Program-made: the position numbers and the translations under genes
The notes under the pieces: generated by a model
Seen by the model: the letters and a program-made list of their open reading frames with translations, nothing else
Database searches by the model: none
What the model was told of the DNA's origin: nothing
Assembly: GCF_014905175.1 (NCBI RefSeq)
Contig: NC_057788.1
Coordinates: 23,282,154-23,346,153 of the forward strand
Reading direction: 5' to 3'
Source of the DNA: Aphidius gifuensis
Taxonomy: Eukaryota; Arthropoda; Insecta; Hymenoptera; Braconidae
Length of the DNA stretch: 64,000 nt
In this document: one piece after another, positions 36,435 to 46,591 of the stretch
Position numbering within the stretch: the first letter of the stretch is position 1
Layout: each line of letters starts with the position of its first letter

Positions 36435-36594
36435 ATCACTGACTCTAATACTGATTTTAACACTGACTCTAATACTAATCACACTTCATTCATAAAAAGT
36501 CAAACCTAATCTATCATCACTGACTCTAATACTGATTTTAACACTGACTCTAATACTAATCACACTTCATTCATAAAAAGTCAAACCTAATCTC
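36435..36594 (+). repeat. 81-bp tandem duplication
   Basis: Two copies, starting at 36435 and 36516 with period 81. Each begins ATCACTGACTCTAATACTG and runs through CATAAAAAGTCAAACCTAATCT nearly unchanged. It lies in the outer left arm of the inverted repeat and has no clear partner in the right arm, so it arose after the arms formed or was lost on the right. The inner part is itself built of ACTGACTCTAATACT-like subunits. Confidence 0.85.
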
Positions 36595-38188
36595 TCAAAC
36601 AATGAGAAAAAGCTAATATTCATTTAGTTTTTTTACGTAATTAATTAAATGTAACACACAACTTGTCCTACCAATCAGTATTGTATAATATTAAGGAAAC
36701 ACTATCAGACGATATTTTCTAAATCACAAAAAATCATAATGAGCTTGCTAAATGTTTATAACAACCAACATATTCATTTGAATTGTAACAACATCAACAA
36801 TATATTGATGTGATGTGATTTTTGTTAATATACTTATTGATAAAACGTCTTATTTAGTTTTGGAGACTTCAATTATATGATTTTATATTCACAAGTCGAT
36901 CTGTGCCACCGAATGTTGATGTTGTAGCTGTTATAAGTCTTCTAATTGATGGAATGCTTTAGCATGTTTGATCATATGAATTTATATGAAACATCCATGG
37001 ATTCATCAGCTGCTAAACAATAAAAAAAAACATCGTCTATGTTATTTATTGTGTTTATAAAACTATAGACTCAATAAATTATCATTAAATGTAACATGTT
37101 GATTATAAACTATCAATTGTCTTGTATACATCAACGCATGTGCATCATTAACAACATCAACATGAGTTTGTACTTGTAAATTATACTCATAGTTGTGTCA
37201 TGCATGGTACATTATTAATTAACAAGCAAAAACAAACCAAAACCAACACACCGTCTATCAAATAATGGTTCGACAGCACCAACAATACTTACACAATTTA
37301 TATTTGGCATCTATCTTCATATACCATCAATTGTTATTGTTAATTTTGTTATTGTTATAACATGAGACTTCAATTAGACATCTACAGGTTCATCAGCAGC
37401 TAAACAATAAAAAATAATAAATGTAAAATAAATATAAATTATTTTTTGTTAATAAAAAGAAAATGTATCATATGCCAAATCTACAATTCAACAATTTACA
37501 CATTGTCATTCATTTATTTATTTATTATTGTTATTTTTTTTATTGTTGTTATTATTATTTAAATAAATAAATAATATTACCTTTGTTTTTTTGTCAATAT
37601 CACCAGGTCTAACAATTTTTTTTTTGTTGCTCCATTCCATTGTCTGCTTTTGATATTTTTTGGATTCTGAAAATTAATAAATTATTAATAAATAATTAAT
37701 AAATAACACATTTAAACTATTATTTATGCTCAAAAATAATTTGACAACATTAAAACAGCACAACAAACGACTATATGAGTATTTTTTTTTCAATAAATAG
37801 AATTAATAATTATTTGTCCAAAAATTGTAGAGGTTAGGTTGTCGTGTGTTATTAAATTAAATAAATTGAGTATTTAATTGTTTATTATCGTGATAATTAA
37901 TATAAATAATTGTTCTAATAATTATTCTGAGCTAGTAGACTGTAAAAATTATTTGCAAAACGACATTTTTTTACTCACACGAATAATGTTGGCCGGCTTT
38001 TGCTAGCGTCACTTTGTCATAAATTTTATTTGCAAATATCTTTTGTTTTACGTAATATTAGGCAACAATTATACATTTAAATGATAGACAAACGTTTATT
38101 TAACAATAATATCACAAATTTACGATTTATTGAACACTTAAATTGCGCCAAAAGATCTGATTACAGCGGACGCAGCGACCACGTACTG

Positions 38189-38600
38189 GCACGACACCAA
38201 AAGTGAAGTTAATCAAAATGGCCGCCAGAGGCCAAAAAATTGACAAAATTTTTTTCAACAATTATTAAGTAATAATTATTTTAATTGTTAGATAATAATT
38301 AATAAAAAATATTAGTAATAAAATTACAATAAAATTTATTGTTATTAATTAATAAATTAGTTTTAAAAAATAACATCTGCTTTACCGACTGACGTTCAAT
38401 TATCATGAAAATTTTGTTTTTTTTAAAACTTATTTATTAATTAATAACAATAAATTTTATTATAATTTTATTACTAATATTTTTTATTAATTATTATTTA
38501 ACAATTAAAACAATTATTACTTAATAATTGTCGAAAAAAATTTTGTCAATTTTTTGGCCTCTGGCGGCCATTTTGATTAACTTCACTTTTGGTGTCGTGC
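38189..38600. repeat. Near-perfect core hairpin of the inverted repeat
   Basis: The arms 38189-38370 and 38417-38600 are about 97% identical as inverted copies, with a 46-bp spacer (38371-38416). Each arm contains the motif AATGGCCGCCAGAGGCC pointing to the centre, which read outward is GGCCTCTGGCGGCCATTTT. A transcript across it would fold into a long RNA duplex. Confidence 0.9.
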
Positions 38601-39762
38601 TAGTATGTGGTTGCTGCGTCCGTCGAAATCAGCTTTTTTTGTGCAATTTAAGTGTTTAATAAATTGTAAATTTGTGATATTATTGTTAAATAAGCGTTTC
38701 TCTATCAATTGAGTGTATAATTGTTTGCTAATATACGTAAAACAAAATTTATGACAAAGATATGACAAACGCCCGTCAGCATTATTCGGTGAGTAAAATG
38801 ATCGTTTTGCAAAAATTTTACAGTCTCTACAAATCCAGGTATTTATATTAATTATCACAATAATAAACAATTAAATGTTCAATTTATTGATTTAATGACA
38901 CACGACATTTTGGACAAATAAACAATTAATTCTATTTATTGAAATACTCATATAATTTGTTGTGTTGTTTTGTAATTGTCTTACGAGCAAAATAATGTTT
39001 AATAATTAAATTTATTAATAATTTATAATTTTAGTTAAAAATTGTATATGAGCAAATAATGTAGATTTAGCATATAAATACAACCTATTTATTAACAAAA
39101 TAAATAAATAAATACATTGTATTTTGTTGTTGTACATATGATGCATTCTACAAAAATAAATAATCTAGTGGCTGAGTCTCATGTTATAAAATATGTTACA
39201 AAATAACATTAATAACAATTGATATTATGAAATAGATGCCAAATATAAATGTAATATGTTGGTGCTGTCAGGCTCGATTATTTGATAGGCGGTGTTTTTT
39301 GTTTTGTTTTGCTTGTTAATTAATAATGTACCATGCATGACACAACAATGAGTATAATTTACAAGTACAAACTCATGTTGATGTTGTTAATGATGCACAT
39401 GCATCATACAAGACAATTGATAGTTTATAATTAACGAGTTATATTTAATGCTAATTAGTTGAGTCTAGCTTTGTCAACACAAAAAAATAATATAGATCAT
39501 GTGGTGGTTTCGGTTATTTTTTTTTCTTTTGTTTATAAATTAACAATTTACAATTTACGACACAACATTGAACATAAGTTCCAGGACATAACAAAGATAA
39601 GCTCATTGTTGATGTTACAAATGGTGTACTTGTGTTTATGAGTGTAAGACAATTGTTATTTGAGTCTAGATTAGTTAATGTAAAAAATTATAACATTGTA
39701 GTTTTCAGCTAGAATTAATTTTCTCAATATTTATATTAATTATATTATTTTTCATTATTACA

Positions 39763-39957
39763 GATTGTCTTTTTAAAAGTTTATCTCATGTGTTTAAGTT
39801 AACTATTGAAACTGATAGTGAAGTTTGATTCAGTGAAACTGTTAAACAATGAGTGGTGATAGTGATGGTGTTAGTGGTTCCTGTTGACCTGTTGGACATC
39901 AAAGGAATCAACTCCAGGGCCGAGCTGAAAACATCTAGATGTCCAGAGGCTGCAAAA
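39763..39957 (+). other. Possible non-coding exon in the right arm
   Basis: A segment bounded by TATTATTACAG (ending near 39762) and CAAAAG/GTCAGT (near 39957) has the look of a spliced exon. The mirror position in the left arm, read on minus, has CCAAAAG/GTAAGTGG at about 36251-36258, an even better donor. The only ATG frame (MSGDSDGVSGS) stops after a dozen codons. If real, these are exons of two divergent non-coding RNAs. Confidence 0.3.
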
Positions 39958-39976
39958 GGTCAGTGGCATTTGTTTT

Positions 39977-40694
39977 ATTAAATCAATTGTTTATTTAGAT
40001 AAAAGCTAATTTATCAAGAAGCAATTTGATGTTGCTTTCTTTAAAATTTTTTTTGTTGTTCATCTGACCATTTGCTCATCTTGAGTCTTTTTATTTTTTT
40101 TAAATTTATATTATCCCATACCAAAGCTGGCAAATAACAATATCCATCGACAGCAATAGTATCCCTTCGTTTATTATTCGTTATTTAGTACATACAAGAA
40201 GACCAGAATATCTATTAGATCTCTAGTTTTCTTGAGTACGTATTTTCCAACCGATTCTATGTTTAAAATTTACCACCACAACGCCATGTTCATAACTTGT
40301 TGCTAGTGTGGCAAATGGCAATACCCACTGATACCCACTCTCGACTTGTTTGGACTTGTTGGTACTTGTTGGTCATGTAAAGTGCCCCTCTCCATCTAGT
40401 GTAATCATAATTTAATAATTTTAATTGATTTATAACATTAAAAAAAATACCCATTAAATAACATGCATTATTTTTATGCCACCATTTTCTAATTAATTAA
40501 TTAAAATTAACAATAAATACTTATTGCGCATGCTCGAGTCAGTGCACTCTGAAGTCAGCGTAACAAACTTTCTAAATATCGAACAATATCGAAAAAATAA
40601 AATCGTGACATCGTGTTATAAATTTATCAAAATTTATTTACAATTCTAAAGACACGTGAGATCGTAATATTGTATAAAATAATTATCGTTAAAT
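39977..40694. other. Intergenic region upstream of SURF6
   Basis: About 720 bp with mixed composition at 40120-40400, where GGCAAATAACAATATCCA and GGCAAATGGCAATACCCA are short diverged direct repeats. The SURF6 promoter presumably lies in the GC-richer stretch 40520-40575 (TGCGCATGCTCGAGTC). Confidence 0.4.
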
Positions 40695-41791
40695 ATGCAA
40701 TTAAAAATGTCAAATACGTTTAATGCAAAAAGTGTGAAGCAATTGCTTCAAGTGGAAGATACTTTTATAAGTGAATTATTTACAACAATGCCAATACCAG
40801 CTCGTGAAACAGGTAAGTGTTTTTATATTATACCATAACCTTAAATTTATTTTTTTACATTCATGTATGCACTACATAAAATTTACAACAATGTACAATA
40901 AATAATAGATTCATTTATTAATAAATTATTTAAAAAATTTTTAAGGTGATGATCTTGGTGAATCAGATGAAGAAGAAGAACCTCAACAAAAAAATTCAAA
41001 ATTATTTTTAAAAAAAGGTGATCCAAAACGAGCTGCAACATTTACTGAACTTCATGAAAAATTAGATTCATTAAAAGGAGTTAAAAAATTAAGTCACAAA
41101 TTAAAATTAGAAAAAAAAGGTTTAAAAAATCGTTTGAAAAAAAAAACAAGACGTAATGAACATAAAGCACAAACAAAAGCAGCAAGAATAGAAAAATTAA
41201 ATTCTGGTAAAAATATTAAAACTGAAGATGTTGAAGGTGCACCAAAAGCAACACGTTCAAAACCAGTTTTTAATTCAGAAGGACATATGGTATTTAGTAA
41301 ATTTGATTTTTCGGAAATTGGAACTAAAAAAAAGCAACAAAAAAATGGTAAAGATCCTAAAAAAGCATTAGAAGCTTTACAAGAAAAAAAAGAAAAAATT
41401 AAATCATTAGTTGCTGCTGGTGAAACTGAAAAAGCTCAAGTACTCAAAGAAAAAGATGCATGGAAATCTGTTCTTGCCAAGTCCAGTGGTGAAAAGGTAA
41501 ATATAACAAATAATCATTTGTTTGTTATAAATGAATTTATTTTTATTAATAATTATTTAATAATTACAGGTGAAAGATGATACTGAGCTTCTTAAAAAAT
41601 CAATTAAACGTGAGGAACAAAAGAAAAAAGGAAGTGCAAAGAAATGGGAAAATAGACTCAATGCTACTGAAAAAGCTATACAAGAAAGACAACAAAAACG
41701 ACAAGATAATATTATGAAAAGAAAGAAGGACAAAAAAACAAATAAATTAAAAAAATCCGCGAAGAAAGGTCGTATAATACCTGGTTTTTAG
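40695..41791 (+). CDS. SURF6: Surfeit locus protein 6 homologue (SURF6/Rrp14)
   Basis: Nucleolar nucleic-acid-binding protein of ribosome biogenesis. Exons 40695-40812, 40946-41496 and 41570-41791 (donors gtaagt and gtaaat; acceptors ttaag and tacag) give 296 residues. The N-terminus has an acidic patch (GESDEEEE). The middle and C-terminus are very Lys-rich, with the family signature PVFNSEGHMVFSKFDFSE, KKALEALQEKKEKIKSL, AWKSVLAKSSGEKVKDD, LLKKSIKREEQKKKGSAKKW and a basic end KKSAKKGRIIPGF. A second in-frame ATG lies four codons on (MSNTFNAK) and could be the true start. AATAAA at 41846-41851. Convergent with the membrane protein gene. Confidence 0.9.
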
Positions 41792-43114
41792 TTTATTCAA
41801 AAAAAAATTATTGCTATTTTTTCTTTGAGCTGTTGATAAGAACTAAATAAAACATTAAAAATTTAGTTGTTAAAAATTCACGTAATTCTTTTAATTGATT
41901 AAATTAACAAGATGGTATTTTCAATTAATTAAATATCATAATAAAATTATTTTGTCAATTAAAATAGATCAATTGTTTTTTTTTTTTTTTAATTTTTATA
42001 TTTCATCTGGTCAGATCAACCAACAAGTTGGAATTTCATGTATCATTTAATCTTTTTTTTTTTTCATTTGCTATCAGCTACATCCAACTTGTATATTTTT
42101 ATTCATCATCAGAGTAAAATTGTATTTAAAAAAACATTAATTATTATTGTATTTGAAAGAGATAAGTGACCAGATTAAAATAAAATTAAAAACGACAAAT
42201 AGTGAATGTTAACAAATTGAAAAAGAAAATTTTAAAAGATCTATGTTTTATTTATTTTTTTTTTTGACATGTCGCAGTTGAATTAATTTTAAGTAACCAG
42301 TAAGCTATTATATGTAATATTACACGCAAAATAATTATACACTGAAAAGGAAAAATAATTAATTTAAATCTTTATTATGCTTTCATCATTATATAAATAT
42401 TTTTAAAATAATTATAATTTAATTTTATATTAATTCAACTCGTCAATGAAACGTTTCCAAAATACATTAAATTAGTTATCAAAAAAAAAAAAAAAAAAGA
42501 GAAAACAAATCAAGTAATATTTTGTTTAACAATATTTAAAATTTATCCAATTATTTAACAACTTATAAAAAAAAAAAACATAATTTAATTTTAATAATGA
42601 CACATCAATTTACATCAAAGTTTACAATTTTTATTTATCGGTGCGTATATATATTTGTTTTTTTACTTCTTTTTTTAAACCCTGTGTGTAAATTTTATCA
42701 TTGTTTATCATTAATTATTTCTATATTATTATTATATATTTTTTTTTCTTTTTATAAATGCGTATAATAATTTTTTTTTTTCTCATCTACATTTGGTGTG
42801 TGTATGTATTTATCATAATGCTATTACAAAAACCAATCAAATATTTTATCTAAAATAATATTGGCTTTTATTATTATTAAATATCCATACATCTATATGA
42901 TTATTTATTTATTTGGTTGGTTCATTGTTCTAAATGTCACACGATACATGTATATATAATAGGCCACTTTAATTTTTTTTTCTTAATTTTATTATCCAAA
43001 ATGAGGATCATGGTTATTTTTTATATTGATATGATATATTTTTAAATCAAAAAATTTCATATACACTATAAATATTTATTAATAATAATATTTTTTATAA
43101 TTTAAATAATTGTG
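41792..43114. other. Convergent 3' intergenic region, SURF6 / membrane protein gene
   Basis: 1.3 kb of A/T-rich sequence with poly-T and poly-A runs. It contains the SURF6 AATAAA (41846-41851) and must hold the 3' end of the minus-strand gene. No gene was recognised. Confidence 0.45.
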
Positions 43115-46100
43115 CTAATGAATGTCAACATGTACATCATCATTTGAATGTTTATCATTAATTGAATCATTATTATTTTGACAATAATTTTTTTCATATC
43201 AAGAAATATGTGTTGAATCAGCAGTATTTTTATCAACATTTTTTTTGGGTCAGTAAATTATTGGTAATTCAAGAACGAGAGCACCAATGAAACTTCCACT
43301 GGCAATCTCGTTGGCTTCATGTTAGGTATCATCATCATCATCATCGTCATTAATATTTGTCACTGAATTTGCATTTGTCAAAGCTGTCCATAGTGGACTA
43401 TGGTCGATTGGAGGTGGTACCGTCATTGTTTTTGATCCTCTTGGTGATCTAAATATAAACAAAAAAAAAAATATATAAATACGACAAATTGTATTTTATC
43501 TATTTGAAAATTAATTACCTAGACGGTACCGGAGCTAAATGTTAATCTGGACTACTTATTTCCAATGCTGAACTCATTTCTGGATCAGAACGTTCTTCAA
43601 TAACAGTGTCTAGTTCTAATGATGGCATTGCTCTTGAATTTCTTTCACTTTTAAGTTGTATTGCTCGTGTCGCTTTTTCAACACCAGCTAATACAAAAAA
43701 AAACAGAGTTGATTAGTTTTATTTTTTCATCTTTTAAATTAGTTATACTAATTTATAAAAAAATGAAAGTCTATCAAAAAGTTTTTTTAAAAAAATTAGA
43801 TGGAAATTAAATTAATTATTTTCTTTTATATATGGAAATTGAATTTACTAGAGGTACTAATTTTTTCCGTTTCGTTTTATCTCTAATGAATATTTTTCTT
43901 CTATCTATATTCAAGAAAATTATTATAATTTAATAAATTTTCATTGGGTTGACATTGTCTCATTAATCTCATACATGATTCAAGATGCATTTGTCAAGTT
44001 TTGAATTTAATATAGAGTATATAACGTTGAAACAATATTGGTTTGTTAAAATAACATGAGATGACTAGGTGTTGCTTGAAATATTCAAAGCTTTTAGAGA
44101 CAAACGATTACAATGTATATGTTGTCTGACAGATGTGTATATGAAATGCTTGTTGTTGGTTGTACAAAGTGTATGTCAAGCGTACTTAATCTTCATGGTA
44201 CTTGCAATGTTACACACTGAAACAATCAGCTTACTAAAATATTGACAGTACCGCATGAAATAAATTTTATTAGTCTACTATTTGGAAGAAAAATTTAGAA
44301 AAAAAAATTCAATCGTGTTTTTATTATCTTTATTTTTATTATTCATTTTTTAATCTAATGTATATTCATGAGTGGTAACTAGATCTGTGTACAGCTCAAT
44401 AAATTGTACAGTTATCATTTTTTTTTTTTTTGCAATTTATTTTTTCGTTTGCTATTGAAATTCGAGGCGTGCATCTATAGAAACCACGGTTGAATATTCT
44501 GGATGGTGCACACACATATACAATCCGCTTTGGTACGAATTACAGGATAAAGCTTTTTTCCCCTTTTGATTTAATTTTTTGTTTTTTTTTTTGTTTTGTT
44601 GATTTTTTTTTTTTTGTTCCATTCAACATGAAAGTTTTGAATTTTTTTTTTTTGTTTTCCGTTTGTTTTACCGGATAAATGAGTTTTTTATTGTTGACAT
44701 TTATGTGTAATGTGTATACTCACGTTAATTTTAAACAATTGTTTTAATTTTTATGTATATATATTGTTGACAAAAAAAATTACCTAGTCTATGAATTGGA
44801 CTAAAACGAACAAGACTCAGTGCTCCATGATCCATGTCGTAGTTTCGACGACGTGCTCTTTCTCTTGCTAGTTTTGCTCGTCTTCTGAGACAACATATCA
44901 CTAGTAATGCCAACACGGGAAATCCCAGTATACATGATACAATTGGAATAATGATACTTTCTGGTGAAACTGGAAAATGAAAAAATTAATTATTCATATT
45001 TTTTTAAAGTTACTGTTTCAATCATGTCATATCTAAAGATAAAAATTTTATAAATGTCCTAATTTGTTTTTCTTTTTATATCTTTAAATTTATTTATAGT
45101 ATTTTTTTTTTTTTTTTATATTAAATATTTAAAAATTATTCAATGAAATCTCGTGGATAAATACAACTTGATTTAAATTTCCTACTTTTATTCAAGTTTT
45201 TATTTTTAAAAAAATGAAAAAAACGAGATAAAAAAATGCTTACAAAATACACTTCATTTATTTATCGTACTTGACATATTTTTTATTTTTATTTTTATTT
45301 TTTTTTTACTTTATGTCAGGTTGCACGTTAAAATTAATTGAAAGATTTTTTTTTTTTATTACCGAATAATATTTATTAATATCAATAACGCTATTTTTTA
45401 TTCTAATTTATCCTAAAATTTTTATATATATATTGATGAAAAAAAACAAATTATTTATAATAGGTATGTCGTGGAAACAACTGAAGATTACATCGTAAAA
45501 GAAAAAATTTGTGTTCATGTCTGTGTGCTTTTTGATTTCATTATTTATTTTTTAAACGCAGAAGACGAAATACTAAAATTTATTCAAAATTTGTCTTTTC
45601 TACACACAAACTATAGAAATTTACCATATTGGTTTTAAAATTTAATAATAAAAATTTGATTTAAAATATACTTTGCGTGTTAAAGTTGTCAACTTTGACA
45701 GTAAATATCTCAAAAAAACCGAACAAAAAAAAATTGAAAAAAATTGACAGTGTAGATAATTATTTCATTTAAACATAAGATAAAAAAAAAAAAAATCTGT
45801 TGCGATTTCAGATTCAATATTATTAGTAAGAATTTTTTTTATTTTTTCTAATTAAAAATCAATCGGTTTGATTTATAAATTTATTGATATTCAATTTAAA
45901 AAAATTGAATTTTCTAAAAATTAATCTGACATGATTGAATTGTCATACTAATTTATTTACCATAAAAAATTCAATTATATATATATTTGACAGGTGAAAA
46001 TACATTAAAAATTATTAAGCTAATTAACACATCCCTCTTTATTTTATAATGGAAATCAGTAATATAATAAACTGTCATTCTCTTTTGTCCCAAAGGAATT

Positions 46101-46571
46101 TTGTTTTGTTGTTTAATTTATGGCAATTGATTTACCCAGTAGTTGCTAAATTATTTTTTAAAATCAATATGATTATATTCACTGTGGACAAAACTTATTC
46201 TGTATATGTGTATTTATAATTTGACTTTAGTTTTTTTTTTTGATATTCATTTAGTTGCAAAATTATATTGAACAACAGAGAGCTTCTCACTTTGTTGTAC
46301 ATAGAAACCCCTTATCAAGTTTACTAATTATGTTATTTCACTGACCCGAGTGGAAAATCACAAGTGGGATTTCATGTACATCATATGGCTCTGATGCTTA
46401 TATACATTATTATAATGAGGTCAAAATTTTACTTGATAGATTTAACAAACTCTCGTGTAATTAATATCTTAATTATTAATTTTTCTTATTTAAATTACCT
46501 GGTGGATAAATAACTATTGGTTTTTTTGAATGATGAACAGAAGCTCTGGTTGGCCTTGTTTGTATTGACAT
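43115..46571 (-). CDS. Single-pass membrane protein, unrecognised; tail crossed by four in-frame stops
   Basis: Exons in transcript order: 46499-46591 (ATG at 46571), 44784-44969, 43519-43687, and 43448 downward. All have clean GT-AG borders and matching phases. Residues 1-29 are a short basic outside/luminal segment (MSIQTRPTRASVHHSKKP). Residues 30-52 are a membrane helix (SIIIPIVSCILGFPVLALLV), followed by a strong stop-transfer CLRRRAKLARERARRRN. The inner part includes DHGALSLVRFSPIHRL and LELDTVIEERSDPEMSSALE. The first in-frame stop is TAA at 43542-43544, giving 134 residues. The same frame goes on coding-like across the next intron (APVPSR/SPRGSKTMTVPPPIDH) but meets TAA at 43322-43324, TGA at 43250-43252 and TGA at 43199-43201 before TAG at 43115-43117 (253 codons). 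There is no signal peptide. An in-frame TAA precedes the ATG. Function unknown. Confidence 0.65.
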
Positions 46572-46591
46572 TTTTTCACCAATTATTTAGT

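Larger units (their letters stand above)
36239..39976. repeat. Large imperfect inverted repeat (head-to-head duplication, about 3.7 kb)
   Basis: The left arm (36239-38370) and right arm (38417-39976) are reverse complements with decreasing similarity from the centre outward. Anchors seen by eye: the cores 38189-38370 and 38417-38600; the segment around 37135-37260 with its mirror about 39290-39440 (GTACATTATTAATTAACAAGC and its complement); and outer ends ATGCCACTTACCTTTTGGAGC at left against GGCTGCAAAAGGTCAGTGGCAT at right, read inverted. The arms differ in length because of internal duplications. No transposase frame was found. It may be a mobile-element relic, a duplicated promoter with divergent non-coding transcripts, or a hairpin-RNA locus. 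Confidence 0.85.

Noticed and set aside
38081..38206. A 41-codon frame in the left arm (MIDKRLFNNN ... LARHQK) with a same-length counterpart in the right arm (38583-38870, minus), sharing the stop codon.
   Set aside because: In the 37 aligned codons I count about nine amino-acid-changing codons against two silent ones, and the frame breaks just upstream on the left. That is the opposite of protein conservation, so it is a by-product of the inverted repeat.
39848..39889. Short frame MSGDSDGVSGS in the right arm as a coding start.
   Set aside because: Stops after about a dozen codons; better explained as part of a non-coding leader exon.
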